This document shows positions 49,066-59,177 of a stretch of 64,000 bases of DNA, one piece after another. This DNA comes from Caballeronia sp. SBC1 (GTDB taxonomy: Bacteria > Pseudomonadota > Gammaproteobacteria > Burkholderiales > Burkholderiaceae): the NCBI RefSeq assembly GCF_011493005.1, contig NZ_CP049156.1:2852001-2916000 (forward strand), in the 5' to 3' direction. The first letter of the stretch is position 1, and each line of letters begins with the position of its first letter. A program made the position numbers and the translations under genes. Below the pieces are notes generated by a model. It had not been told where the DNA came from and made no database searches. It was given only the letters and a program-made list of their open reading frames with translations.

Positions 49066-50451
49066 ATGCCGTCTAGAGTCAATCATTACGTTCCTCAATG
49101 GTATCAATGCGGATTCCTCGCACCGGGCGCATCGAAATTTGTGGTCTTGGACAAACACCCGGAGACCCGGACGCTAGCAGATGGCCGCACCGTCCCCACA
49201 CAATCGCCGATTCAACACTGGGGGACCAAACGCTGCTTTCACGAACTGGATTTGTACACGACCTTCTTTGGCGAAGACGTCAACGACGAAATTGAGCGAC
49301 TTCTCTTTGGCCCAATCGATGCCAAAGGTGCTCACGCTGTGGGCGCGTTTCTACGTGGCGACCCGGCGGAAATGCACGACGTGTTCCAAGACTTCTTTTC
49401 GTATCTGGATGCGCAGAAGCTGAGAACGCCCAAGGGACTCGACTGGATAAAGGCGTCTTACCCAAAACTCAGCCATGTTGAGCTAATGCAGGAGATGCAG
49501 GGTCTACGGATGATGTACTGCCAGATGTGGGCCGAGTCAGTACGTGAGATTGTCACGGCTCATGAATCGGACATCAAGTTCCTTCTGACAGACAATCCTG
49601 TGACAACGTACAACCCCGCTTTGCCTCCGAGCGCGAGAGAGTGCGCTTATCCATACTCGGCTCGCGTCGAACTCGCCGGAACGCAGACTATATTCCCGCT
49701 GGACGCAAACACCTGTTTGATACTGACGCACGTCGAATACGCGAAAAATCCGCATGAGGCAAATCCGACCTCGAAGCGAATCAACGCTCGGTTCCGCGGG
49801 AGTGGCTATGTGCACTCGCATGCGCACATACGAACGCGCGCTCTGACGCGAGACGATGTTGCCGCTATCAATCTAGTGCTCAAAGACGGAGCGAAGCGCT
49901 ACGTCGCAGCAGCGGATAAAGAATGGTTGTATCCGGAACGGGTGTTCACCGGCCCGTGGGACGCTATCAAGGACGTGCTTCTCCCCAAAGACCATCTTTG
50001 GGAGTTCGGCGGCGAAATGTTCATCAAGTTCGAGGATGGGCATGTCCATTACCAGGACGCTTACGGTCGAACGTCGGGCGCACACAAATACCTGCGCAGG
50101 ACTGAGATTCGCACCGACTTGGGACCGGACGACGCCTGCGGTTGTGGCAGGGGCAGAAGTTTTGGGCAATGCTGCCAAGATATTCCGCTTGAACGGCGCC
50201 CCGACTGGGAGGTGTACGGAATACGGGAAAGAAATTTGATGCTCTGCCAGGCAATCGAGCGCATTCTCGGCCTCGACGCTGACAAGACATGGGACGACGT
50301 CCGAAAATACATAAGCGACGAACAGGTTACGCAAATCCACAAAGCACTCGCCGCGCTGTGGCCGGCAGATACGAACCTGCCAGATTTATTGCCTAGACCT
50401 CGCAAAGATACCTTTCGTGCCGTCTATATGGGGCTGTCATCGGCGTTCTGA
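49066..50451 (+). pseudogene. DUF4238/SEC-C protein, 5' part, interrupted by an IS21-family element
   Basis: The N-terminal part is DUF4238: MPSRVNHYVPQWYQCGFL, and later FLLTDNPVTTYNPALP and TIFPLDANTCLILTHVEY. At residues 358-370 is a SEC-C-like zinc motif, CGCGRGRSFGQCC. The frame enters the IS at 50435 and stops at 50449-50451 by chance, so the listed end is not the natural C-terminus. Natural sequence ends with VYMG before the IS. The function of DUF4238 is unknown; the family is often found near defence genes. Confidence 0.8.
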
Positions 50452-50669
50452 AAGTCGTCAAAAATTGACGGCGTGAAAGTGTTTTTTCTTCCTGCCTTTT
50501 CTTCCTCAGATTCACATCTCTAGAACCTGCCTTTTCTTCGGTTCTTCGTCGCTTCTTCGTCGGTCCATTCCGTGGCTGTGCTGGATGACTTGCCTGTTCT
50601 TCGCTTACGCGCTGCGTGGGCTTAGCTCGTGCAGCGGCGCATGATCTGGCCCCAGGGAGGGGCCGGTCC

Positions 50670-51170
50670 ATGACACGCCAAAGACAGCGTAAGTGCCTGG
50701 GTTGCGGGACGTTGTTCCGGCCGGATCCGCGCAATGTGCGGCACCAGCGGTATTGCTGCCAAGCCGCGTGCCGTCAGGCGAGCAAGGCGGCCAGTCAACG
50801 CCGGTGGCTTTCCCGACCTGAGAACCAGGACTACTTCCGCGGCGCGGAGAACGTCGTGCGAGTGCAGCGCTGGCGTGGTGAGCATCCGGGGTACTGGCGG
50901 CATCCGGGCTCACCAGCGCCGGGTGCGTTACAAGATGACTGCCGCACGCAAGCCATTGAAATAAAAGAGGAATCTGCATTCTTAGTGGGCGAGGCGTTAC
51001 AAGAGGTCTTATCGGCGCAACCGGCCGTGCTGATTGGGCTGATCGCCCATTTAACCGACAGTGCGTTACAAGAGGACATCGCGCGCAGCACCCGGCGACT
51101 GCTACAACTGGGAAAGGACATCTTGAGCGGGGGGCGCGAGCATGCCGATCAAGCGAGTCATCTGCCCTGA
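50670..51170 (+). CDS. IS21 passenger protein with zinc-finger start
   Basis: The 166-residue product starts MTRQRQRKCLGCGTLF with four cysteines (CLGC...YCCQAAC) that fit a small zinc finger, and is otherwise helical. GGGAGGGG precedes the ATG by about 6-10 bases. It lies inside the IS21 element upstream of istA. Role unknown. Confidence 0.65.
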   Translation: MTRQRQRKCLGCGTLFRPDPRNVRHQRYCCQAACRQASKAASQRRWLSRPENQDYFRGAENVVRVQRWRGEHPGYWRHPGSPAPGALQDDCRTQAIEIKEESAFLVGEALQEVLSAQPAVLIGLIAHLTDSALQEDIARSTRRLLQLGKDILSGGREHADQASHLP

Positions 51171-51540
51171 GCGGATGCGGCAGATTCCGGCGCACTTCAG
51201 CTGGGTCGATCACCGGCTGGTGCGCGAGCGGTATATCGAGCGCTGTGACGCGTGTGCCGCCGCGCTGTACCTGTTTCTGGTCACTGTCGCCGATGCCCAG
51301 GGCCTGAGCTATTACGCGGACACGTCGCTGGTGCATCGCCTGTCGATGGCGCCGGCGCGTCTGGAGATGGCCCGCAACGATCTGATCCGTATTGGCTTGA
51401 TCGCCTGGCAAAGGCCGCTGTATCAGGTGCTGGCGCTGGATGCGCCGCCTCCTGAGTCGGCAGCGTCCCCGCGTGGCCACCCGGATGTGGCCACGCAGCT
51501 CGAGCGGCTGCACGCGGCGCTGGGCAAGCGCCATGCTTGA
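51142..51540 (+). CDS. IS21 passenger protein with winged-helix-like sequence
   Basis: The 132-residue product (MPIKRVICPERMRQIPAHFS) has a helix-turn-helix-like part (SLVHRLSMAPARLEMARNDL, IRIGLIAW) and overlaps both the previous gene (29 bases) and istA (8 bases). It is probably cotranslated with istA. A DNA-binding role is suggested by the winged-helix look, not proven. Confidence 0.6.
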   Translation: MPIKRVICPERMRQIPAHFSWVDHRLVRERYIERCDACAAALYLFLVTVADAQGLSYYADTSLVHRLSMAPARLEMARNDLIRIGLIAWQRPLYQVLALDAPPPESAASPRGHPDVATQLERLHAALGKRHA

Positions 51541-53020
51541 CTATGAGGCGTACTGCAAGATCCGCGATTGCCATGATCGGCAGCACCTGACGATTACGCA
51601 AACGGCGCGCGCGCTCGGGCTGCATCCGCAAACCGTGACGAAATGGCTCAAGGCCGGTCAGTACCGGCCCCGCCAATCGCCCCCACGCGCCAGCCGACTT
51701 GATCCGTTCAAGGCGCAGGTGGTGCGTTGGCTTGACGGGCATCCGTACAGCGCGCAGCAGATCTTCCAGCGCTTGCGCGAAGTTGGCTTTGACGGTGGCT
51801 ACACGATCGTGCGCGACTATGTGCACAAGGTTCGTCCGCCGCGGCGCCAGGCGTTCCTCAAGCTCGCCTTCGCCCCCGGCGAGTGCGCGCAAATCGACTG
51901 GGGCGAATACGGCTCGATTGGCGTCGGCTCGACTCGGCGGCGACTGTCGTTCTTCGTCATGGTGTTGTGCTACAGCCGCCTGATGTATGTGGAATTCACC
52001 GTGTCGCAGACGATGGAGCACTTCCTTGCGTGCCATGAGCACGCGTTCGCAGCCATCCATGGTTGCCCGAGGAAGGTGATGGTGGACAATCTGAAGTCCG
52101 CCGTGCTGCAACGCCTGGCGGGCGAGGCGCCAGTGTTCAATCCGCGCTACCTCGATGCGGCGCGGCACTGGGGTTTCGACATCGTTGCCTGCAACGTCGG
52201 CAAGGGCAACGAGAAAGGCCGGGTGGAAAACGGTGTTGGTTACGTCAAAAAAAATCTCCTCAACGGGCTCGAGCTATCCGAGTTCAGCGCGATCAACCCT
52301 GCGGCCCGACTCTGGCTCGACACCATCGCCAATGTGCGCATACACGGTGAGACGCATCAGCGACCCGCCGATCTGTTCGCCGCCGAACAAGCCCATCTGA
52401 AACCGCTCAATCCATTACCCTACGACGTTGCACGCATCGTGACGGTACGTGCGTCCAAGCAGTTTCGCGTGGCGTTGGACACCAACCATTATTCCGTGCC
52501 GGCACAGTACGCAAGCGAGCGCGTGACGCTCAAAGCCTATCCCGAGCGGGTCTGCATTTACCACGACAACTTGCTGATCGCCCGACATGCCCGCAGCTAC
52601 GATCGCCGCCAGGACATCGAGGACCCCGAGCATCCGAAGGCACTCCTCGCACAACGCCGCAATGCTCGCGAACAGCGGTTGATGCTGCGCTTCCTGAGTC
52701 TGGGCCCTCACGCTCAGGCCTATTACGAAGGGCTCGAGCAACGGCGTGCCAATGCGCGGCAGCACATGCGCAAGATCGTCGCGCTGAGCGAGATCTACGG
52801 CATCGAGGCCCTCGCGCGCGCCTTGCAGGATGGGCTCTCGTTCCACGCCTTCAGTTGCGAGTACATCGCCAACATCCTCGAGATGAAAGCACGCGATTTG
52901 CCTGAACCCGGCGCGCTGCACCTGATCCGCCATCAGGATTTGCTGGACATCGAACTCGCGCAACCGGATCTCTCACGCTACGGACCGGAGCAGCCCCATG
53001 ACGACGAAAGCTCAACGTAA
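51533..53020 (+). CDS. istA: IS21-family transposase IstA
   Basis: The 495-residue transposase has an N-terminal helix-turn-helix (TITQTARALGLHPQTVTKWL) and an rve-type DDE core (AQIDWGEYG Asp, VMVDNLKSAVL Asp, GNEKGRVENGVGYVKKN Glu). A C-terminal domain that contacts the ATPase follows. ATG 51533 overlaps the passenger gene; the frame is open upstream in sequence of the other gene. It overlaps istB by 23 bases. Confidence 0.93.
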   Translation: MLDYEAYCKIRDCHDRQHLTITQTARALGLHPQTVTKWLKAGQYRPRQSPPRASRLDPFKAQVVRWLDGHPYSAQQIFQRLREVGFDGGYTIVRDYVHKVRPPRRQAFLKLAFAPGECAQIDWGEYGSIGVGSTRRRLSFFVMVLCYSRLMYVEFTVSQTMEHFLACHEHAFAAIHGCPRKVMVDNLKSAVLQRLAGEAPVFNPRYLDAARHWGFDIVACNVGKGNEKGRVENGVGYVKKNLLNGLELSEFSAINPAARLWLDTIANVRIHGETHQRPADLFAAEQAHLKPLNPLPYDVARIVTVRASKQFRVALDTNHYSVPAQYASERVTLKAYPERVCIYHDNLLIARHARSYDRRQDIEDPEHPKALLAQRRNAREQRLMLRFLSLGPHAQAYYEGLEQRRANARQHMRKIVALSEIYGIEALARALQDGLSFHAFSCEYIANILEMKARDLPEPGALHLIRHQDLLDIELAQPDLSRYGPEQPHDDESST

Positions 53021-53798
53021 CACCACAATCGCGCACCCGAGCGAACTCGCCATCGATCCGTTGCGCACGCAGCTCACGGGACTACATCTGGGCTACGTGC
53101 TGCAACATTACGAGGCGTTGGCCACCGAGGCGGCGGCGCAGCACTGGTCGCATGTCGACTATTTAGCGAACCTGATCGAAGGTGAAGCGCATCAACGCGA
53201 GGATCGCAGTATTGCTCGGCGGGTCGCGCTCGCCCGTTTCCCGGTGCTCAAGACGCTCGATCAATTCGAATGGAATTGGCCCAGCAAGATCAATCGGCTG
53301 CAGATCCAGAATCTGTTTCGCCTGAACTTCATCGAAGAGCGAGCCAACGTGATCTTCCTCGGTGGCGTCGGGCTCGGCAAGAGCCATTTGAGTATCGCGC
53401 TCGGACATACCGCCTGTCTGCGCGGCTACTCTGTACTCTTCGCCACCGCGGTCGATATCATCAACTCGGTGAACGCCGCATACGCGCATGGCGGGCTCAA
53501 GCGTGAACTGCGCCGCTACGTCAAACCGCGCGTGCTCATCGTCGATGAGCTGGGATATTTACCCATCGATAAACAGGGTGCCGACGCGCTGTTCCAGATC
53601 ATCAGTCAGCGGTACGAGCATGGCGCAACCATCCTCAGTTCAAATCGGGCGTTTAAGCACTGGGCCGAGATCTTCAACCACGACAGCACGCTGACCTCCG
53701 CGTTGCTCGATCGCGTCCTCCATCATGCCGAGACCGTCGTCATCGAAGGCAAAAGCTATCGCATGAAAGACCAGAGTGATCCTGAACCCACCACTTGA
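52998..53798 (+). CDS. istB: IS21-family helper ATPase IstB
   Basis: The 266-residue DnaC-like AAA+ ATPase has Walker A FLGGVGLGKSHLSIAL and Walker B VLIVDELGYLPI, followed by SSNRAFKHW. It drives target-site selection by IstA. It is complete. Confidence 0.94.
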   Translation: MTTKAQRNTTIAHPSELAIDPLRTQLTGLHLGYVLQHYEALATEAAAQHWSHVDYLANLIEGEAHQREDRSIARRVALARFPVLKTLDQFEWNWPSKINRLQIQNLFRLNFIEERANVIFLGGVGLGKSHLSIALGHTACLRGYSVLFATAVDIINSVNAAYAHGGLKRELRRYVKPRVLIVDELGYLPIDKQGADALFQIISQRYEHGATILSSNRAFKHWAEIFNHDSTLTSALLDRVLHHAETVVIEGKSYRMKDQSDPEPTT

Positions 53799-53865
53799 TC
53801 ATCTCGCCATGGTGAGTTTCAAACCGTCCGTTTTACGTGAAATTGACGCCGCCGCTGACAGGGGC

Positions 53866-54917
53866 CACTCAATGCGCGGATGGCCGGCGTTGTTGTCGTA
53901 AGCATGCTCTCCTTCTTCGACGAAATTGTCATTGCGAATCCGTTCATGAACCCCGCGATTGTTCGGCCCGAGTTCAACCCAATACAATCACCTGATTCCC
54001 ACAAGGTCAACACCATCGAGAACGTGCTGTTGATGCTGTCGCTCTGGCCATTTATCGAGTACGGCATGGTCCACGTAGTCCCCGACATCGGGGACTACAA
54101 TTTTGAGTTCGCGCAAACGTCGATGCAAGCAGCCGAAGCCCGGGTTAACGGCGCAGACATCGTCGCAAAGGAAGACTATCCGCACCTTGCGCAGTTGAGG
54201 TACAAGTCGCTGATTGCGATTAATCGAATGCCAGAAGGCGCTTTGGCATCTCACTTCAAGTCTGAGCGGCCGACGAGTTCCGCGGATGAAATCGCAGAAA
54301 TAGTGTCAAAGATTAAGGAAACGATTGCTCAAGACCCATATGCGCTGCTGCAGCCGGCGAGCGAGGGTAAGTACGGGAACTTCCTATTCCAAAAGGGATT
54401 TGCTCTTGAATCCGGAATCTTTTTTGCGGCACTAACCGGCGCGGTGTTGTACACGGACTATCACTCGTTATGGCAACACGCGCATCGGCACGCGACAGAA
54501 CATCTAGGACAAACTGCCAGAGACATTCGGCCCGTCGTGGAGGCATGTCAGTCCGTCGCAATACCCGTGGATTTAGGCCTAGAAGCGATACGTGAGGCTA
54601 TGGAGAGCGGCATGTTTGAGCCGTTGCGAGCTGTCATGAGGGAAATCGTTTCATCTGCTCGCCAGCATCTCGACTCCTCTTGGATGTCAGAGCTGGCAGT
54701 GCAACTCGAAAAAGCATCCGAAACGACGAAAATCGAGTCAGCAACCTTGGCCTCCAGTGCGTCGGCTCGGGTGCTCGTCTCGTTTCCAATCGGCGGTTTC
54801 CATAGGGCTGCAATTTGGCGACACCTACTGACATTCGGGCAGGCACACCATATTGAGCCCATCCCCGCAGCGTTCTTTGTAAAGTTCACTGCATCCGCCA
54901 CACCACTAGTGCCGTAA
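53866..54917 (+). pseudogene. DUF4238/SEC-C protein, 3' part after the IS
   Basis: When GGGGC at 50434 is joined to 53866, the frame runs from MG straight into PLNARMAGVVVVSML and on for 350 codons to TAA at 54917. The joined gene has 2421 bases, 806 residues. The C-terminal part has no motif I recognise: mainly helical, with DPYALLQPASEGKYGNFLF. An ATG at 53880 could start a separate fragment. Confidence 0.78.
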
Positions 54918-55165
54918 CGTCATAGAGTCGCCGCTTCGCAGTCACTCCGGTTTTCGTCTCCTGCCGCCTTTCATCGAAACGTAGCTTGTGGTCTTCGCGA
55001 AAGATGCAAGCCGGGAGGCGTGGGCACTATCCGCGGTATCCATTGCGCCACCGTCAACCGACCACCGCATGCGACAAGAATGCTGAATGGGCAAACCCTT
55101 TTTGCATCGATTTTGTTGCCGTAGGTCTCGGCCTTGAAAGCGTGGCGCCCGCTCTCTAGCCTTGC

Positions 55166-56266
55166 TTAGGCCGTGGCATCCACTAACGTCAAGAACTTTT
55201 CGAGTGCCTCAGGCGTTAGCTCGAAGAGCTTAAAAATCTCACAATCAAGATTGCGCGGCAACGCAAAGCCAATTTCCGATTGAAGGCGCCTGCCGAAGTC
55301 TTCGAGGGCTACCGGGTCCATCTTCAACTTTCTACTGGGTACATAAAGGCCGCCGTCGACGTGAACCCCGACAAGCGGCTGGCCGCCGATGCCCCGCAGA
55401 GTCAAGCGTGGATTTTCCCCGGAGGATGTGCCGACAGCAAATTCGACATCGTGGCTCAGCCCCCAGTCTCGTAACCTTTCAAGGTTCGAAAGCATAGCGG
55501 GCTTGTACTCAGATTTGCTGATACCGCCCTTCGAGAATCGCTCGCGCTTGTGGACTAATTCAAAGAAGTCTTCGACGCTGCGGAGTATTCCATTTCCCGC
55601 TTCAGCCGACTTTCGGCTTTCGGCGCGAGCGGTCCGTCCGATGACCGACGGCACAAACGCCTCGCGGCCGCCGCATTCGAGGCGCTGTATTTCAATGCCC
55701 ACGACCTCTTCGACGTCGAGTCGCTCATTCAGGAATTCGATGAGCCTACGCAAAGTGGCCGGAATCTCGTCGGCAACGAATACGAGCCGAATCCTGCCTG
55801 CTTCAAGGTTCGTCTGGACCGTCTTCCAGAAGGTATCGGCATCGCGCTTCCCGAGAAACTCGGCCAGTTGCGAATCCGCCTCGGCAGCGCGGTCCGCGCG
55901 GAACTGATTTTGGATGTCCCGCACTTCGCACGTCACCATGAGGGATGCGTAGTCGAGCATCTGAGCCACGACCTGACGCTTGTTTTCCGGGTTTGCCGAG
56001 CGCTTGTCTTCTACAAGCGTGGGGATGCCCTCCTGGTCAAGGAACAAATGGTCAACGCTGAGGGAGCTTCCACTGCCGTCGGAGAGCGGGAACTCGTCTT
56101 TCACCCGAAGCCACCTGCTTCGGCCGCTATCGTTCGGACCCGGCAAGCCGTCGGCGAGTAGCTCGGGGAAAGTAGATAGGAGGTCTTGCAGTTGTTTTTC
56201 TTGTCCGTATGGCTTGCGGTCGAACCGCACCAATTTCCCGTTGTCTGCCAAGTACATGCTTGTCAT
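55166..56266 (-). CDS. PD-(D/E)XK nuclease-like protein, NucS/DUF4268 type
   Basis: From ATG 56266 the 366-residue product has an N-terminal helical region and a nuclease core: SLSVDHLFLD (Asp72), TLVEDKRS (Glu87, Lys89) and VVAQMLDYAS (Gln102), the VAQxLDY signature of NucS-like relatives. The centre (residues about 110-220) lists LEAGRIRLVFVADEIPATL. It looks intact and stands alone. The frame is open to 56314. Confidence 0.72.
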   Translation of the reverse strand: MTSMYLADNGKLVRFDRKPYGQEKQLQDLLSTFPELLADGLPGPNDSGRSRWLRVKDEFPLSDGSGSSLSVDHLFLDQEGIPTLVEDKRSANPENKRQVVAQMLDYASLMVTCEVRDIQNQFRADRAAEADSQLAEFLGKRDADTFWKTVQTNLEAGRIRLVFVADEIPATLRRLIEFLNERLDVEEVVGIEIQRLECGGREAFVPSVIGRTARAESRKSAEAGNGILRSVEDFFELVHKRERFSKGGISKSEYKPAMLSNLERLRDWGLSHDVEFAVGTSSGENPRLTLRGIGGQPLVGVHVDGGLYVPSRKLKMDPVALEDFGRRLQSEIGFALPRNLDCEIFKLFELTPEALEKFLTLVDATA

Positions 56267-56504
56267 AGGGTCCTCGTTGAGCCTCTTCTCGATATCGGGA
56301 CACGGTACCTGCAAGCATCAATGCTTTCCGTACGCCCAGGCACCAAGCATACGCAAAGCGTATAAGTTTTGCGTCGTCGGTCCGCGCTTGGTGGTCCGCA
56401 GATACCTATAAAGGTTTCTGCCGCCGTTGATAGCGCTCAGACTTTTTGTTTGACGGTCAGCTCAGCGCATAATTTCCGACCGACATCTACCGAAAGAGAC
56501 AGCG

Positions 56505-56717
56505 ATGACACTTGGCGTAGCGCGTTCAGACTCAAGCCCACCGTGCGCAGTCTATTCGACGGTCTCGGGTGGGGAAATTCGAAAGCAAATTGAAAACCAT
56601 TTCTTGATTGAAAAAATCGCCGATTGCGCTCTACTGCAGCCGGGCTTTAACGATGTGTACGAGGTTTCGCTGGAAGACGGCGGCCTGACGCTCATCGCTC
56701 GAAGTCGGCGGCCGTGA
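56505..56717 (+). pseudogene. Fragment resembling the start of a phosphotransferase-like protein
   Basis: The 70-codon frame includes IADCALLQPGFNDVYEVSL, which recalls the beginning of the phosphotransferase/kinase fold (nucleotide loop). It then stops at the overlap with the DUF1488 gene. If this reading is right it is a truncated remnant. Evidence is thin. Confidence 0.3.
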
Positions 56718-56961
56718 GCGCTAATGTATCGCTTTTGGCTCGCAGCGCCATGCGCACCGCCAACGCGAAAACGCGGCCACGACCGTCTGAAAATGCCTTT
56801 ACGACGCGAGCCTCGTTTGCCTCGGCGGGCAGCCAGAAGAACTGTTCGAGCGCATCCCGACTAATCGAACAACGTACTTCCCGACCGCCAGCTGAAACCG
56901 GGAACACGACGGCGCCGCCGTCAGACTGCAAATATGCTTTGAAATCGCTGGTCTTTTCCAT
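56692..56961 (-). CDS. DUF1488-like small protein
   Basis: The 89-residue product from ATG 56961 (MEKTSDFKAYLQSDGGAVVF) carries VSAGGREVRCSISRDALEQF, close to the DUF1488 family of short proteins common in Burkholderia. The frame is open upstream. Function unknown. It overlaps the preceding fragment at its 3' end. Confidence 0.6.
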   Translation of the reverse strand: MEKTSDFKAYLQSDGGAVVFPVSAGGREVRCSISRDALEQFFWLPAEANEARVVKAFSDGRGRVFALAVRMALRAKSDTLALTAADFER

Positions 56962-57025
56962 CACCCACCTCTGCCCTCTCAACCGCAGTACCGCTGGAAA
57001 CTGCGTTCTTCTCAAGCAACCTATT

Positions 57026-57268
57026 TTGCACCGCAAGTTGGCCGTCTCGCTATCCGTCTCGAACGGCGGCATGCCCATTCCCTTGGACGTGCTCGAAAAG
57101 GTCTTTGAACCTTACTGGCGGCCGGTTACAAGCGTCCCCGGGGGCGGCCTCGGTCTCGGCTTATACATCTGCAAGCAAATTGTGGAGGCTCACGGTGGAA
57201 CCCTTGAGGCATCCTCGAGTGTTGCCGATGGAACATGCTTTACCGCGCGATTCCCGTTTGGGCAGTAA
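57026..57268 (+). pseudogene. C-terminal fragment of a sensor histidine kinase
   Basis: Only the ATP-binding lobe remains: SVSNGGMPIP, LEKVFEPYWRP, then the G-box GGGLGLGLYICKQIVEAHGG and FTARFP. There is no dimerisation domain and no start, so it is a remnant. The next gene on the other strand is an unrelated single-receiver response regulator. Confidence 0.7.
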
Positions 57269-57394
57269 GGGGACTCCAGAGTCTCGACCGAAGCGTTACG
57301 ACGTCTCGCAGCCGAGTTTTTTGACCTTCGACGAGATGGAAAGAAAAGCAGATGACAGCCTGTCATTTGCCGGAAAGCCGGCCGGGCAATGTTC

Positions 57395-57742
57395 CTATGG
57401 CAGTTTAAGAGCTTTGAGAATTCCTAGTAACTTCGGCATAGTGTACGGCTTCGCCAAAAACGTGTACGACGCAAGTGCAACGGGTTGCGCAGCGGCCGAT
57501 GTCACTATTACCGGAATCGTCGACAGCAATAGTACTGATTCCAGAGAACGGATAAGCTCGGTACCATCCATTTTCGGCATGGTTATGTCCGTCACAATCA
57601 TATTCGGTAGTTCCTTCTCAATGACGAGAAGCGCATCTTCTCCGTCGCCGGCCGTTCTCACACGATAACCCTCCCCACTAACAACGGTTTCAAGCGCGCA
57701 TATTAAGTTTTCATCGTCATCGACAAGCAGTACTAATGTCAT
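57395..57742 (-). CDS. Single-domain response regulator (receiver only)
   Basis: The 116-residue CheY-like receiver has the acidic pair DDD at residues 8-10, the phosphate acceptor Asp52 (IVTDITMP), Thr81 and Lys98 (FLAKPY). No output domain is present. The ATG at 57742 is preferred; the frame is open to 57844 but that part is not receiver-like. It probably relays phosphorylation from a kinase encoded elsewhere, or a lost kinase like the fragment at 57026-57268. Confidence 0.82.
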   Translation of the reverse strand: MTLVLLVDDDENLICALETVVSGEGYRVRTAGDGEDALLVIEKELPNMIVTDITMPKMDGTELIRSLESVLLLSTIPVIVTSAAAQPVALASYTFLAKPYTMPKLLGILKALKLP

Positions 57743-57958
57743 AGTTTCTCCGTCTACCTCTACAGTGCAACGTGTGTTCCTGACGGTAATCAAAACGCCT
57801 TTGCGTTTGCGGCTTTCGGAGCGTGGACGAACGTGAAACAACAAATCTGTTGAGCAGCGCGGTCACTTCCCGGCTGCTCGGTCCTCAATGGAATAGCGCC
57901 ATAAGCCGGCGCAGCTTGCATTGGGAAGGGCGAGCCAACCGAACGCGGTCGCTTCGTG

Positions 57959-58876
57959 CTATTGCGGGTGAACGCCGGGCGCCTTCGGTTGCCGCGATGG
58001 CTCGAGTATCGCGGTCACTTCCGCGCCGATGAGAAACACGGCGGCGGAGAAATATAGTCACATCATGAGGACGGCTAGGGAGCCCGCCGCTCCGAATGAA
58101 CCCGCTGTAGCGGCATGCGCCAAATAGAGTCCGGAAAGATGTCGTCCCACGGAGAACAACACAGCCGCCACTGCACCGCCGACAAGGGCGGTCCTGAAGC
58201 GCACGTGTACGTCCGGTAGCCATTTGATTAAGGCACCAAAGCCTGCCGTCATGACCAAAATCCCGAAAATCATTTGAGCAATGGCCGCGACGACGGTCAA
58301 GGTGATGCTGCCGAGCACGGTATGACCTACCGTTTGTATCGCCGTATCCAGGACCAGCGAGACAACGAGGAGGAAACCGAACCCCATCACAAAACCGAAC
58401 GAAATCAGGCGAGCGCGCAAAAGCAGAGCGAACCCGGAGATGCCCTTCGGCGATTCGACCTTGAAGACGATGTCAAGCGCGGTGTTTAGCGACGAGAAAG
58501 TCGCCGAGGCGCCGACCACGAGGAGCACTACCGACACTGCGGCAGCAATTCCGCTGCCACTCGCGCGATGCGCGTGCTCCACCATGACTTGCATCGCGCC
58601 GGCGGCTTCCGGACCCGTGATGTCTTTAATTTGCTCGAAAAGCCTTCCTTGCGCCGCGTCCTTTCCGAAGAACCAACCAACAACTGCGAGAACATTGAGA
58701 AGCGTTGGCGCGAGCGAGAAGGCTGAGTAGAAAGCAATGCTTGCCCCGAGCGTGGCGCAGCGGTCAGAAAGAAACCTTGTCGCAGCAAGACGCGCGACTT
58801 CGAAAACTCCGTGGCGAGAAGGGGAGCTATTTGCAGGTGGCTCCTTGGTTTTCTGAATCTCAGCGCGTATGTTCAT
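57959..58876 (-). pseudogene. YihY-family membrane protein with a premature stop
   Basis: The protein from ATG 58876 (272 residues, ending LAVLMM) is the YihY/BrkB family, with six or so membrane segments (VLLVVGASATFSSLNTALD, FVMGFGFLLVVSLVLD). The frame stops at TGA 58058-58060, then continues in the same frame with LYFSAAVFLIGAEV to a TAG at 57959-57961, where homologs have the end of the protein. TGA probably replaces TGG (Trp). Whether this is a real mutation or a sequencing error cannot be told. Confidence 0.75.
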
Positions 58877-58913
58877 GCTCTCCTCGTTCGTCCCCTATAT
58901 CATCGACGCGCAA

Positions 58914-59177
58914 TTAGGCTGTCCTCCACGATGGGTTCCGCACGCGCTGCTCGGAAACGGCGTCGTTTGCCTCCAGCACGCGGGAGACATATGGTCGGCC
59001 GCTATCATCGAGAATTTGTCTCCAATCAGTGGCGAGCGCCTCATCCAGCGTCTCAAGCACACTAAATTCCACGTCGTCATCTCCTGTCCGGGCCGCCATC
59101 GTGAAGCTTGCGTCGCCGAGCTGGTCTATCAAGCCTTCGTCCTCGGGCAATACCTCTAGGACGTAACGTCTAGTCAT
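58914..59177 (-). CDS. Small acidic protein of unknown function
   Basis: The 87-residue product (MTRRYVLEVLPEDEGLIDQL, then RVLEANDAVSEQRVRNPSWR) is preceded by GGAG at about 8 bases. No family is recognised. It lies 37 bases upstream of the broken YihY gene in the same direction. Confidence 0.5.
   Translation of the reverse strand: MTRRYVLEVLPEDEGLIDQLGDASFTMAARTGDDDVEFSVLETLDEALATDWRQILDDSGRPYVSRVLEANDAVSEQRVRNPSWRTA

Larger units (their letters stand above)
50435..53860 (+). mobile_element. IS21-family insertion sequence with 5-bp target duplication
   Basis: The 3426-bp element starts TGTCATCGGCG and ends, read from outside, TGTCAGCGGCG. The flanks are GGGGC at 50430-50434 and at 53861-53865, an exact duplication. 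It carries istA, istB and two passenger genes in one direction. Both ends and both transposition genes look intact. Confidence 0.88.

Noticed and set aside
50435..50451. Natural C-terminus of the DUF4238 protein at 50451
   Set aside because: The last codons lie within the insertion sequence; the true frame resumes at 53866.
58058..58060. Selenocysteine or programmed readthrough at the TGA in the YihY gene
   Set aside because: No SECIS-like structure was identified and the family does not use selenocysteine; a nonsense change is simpler.
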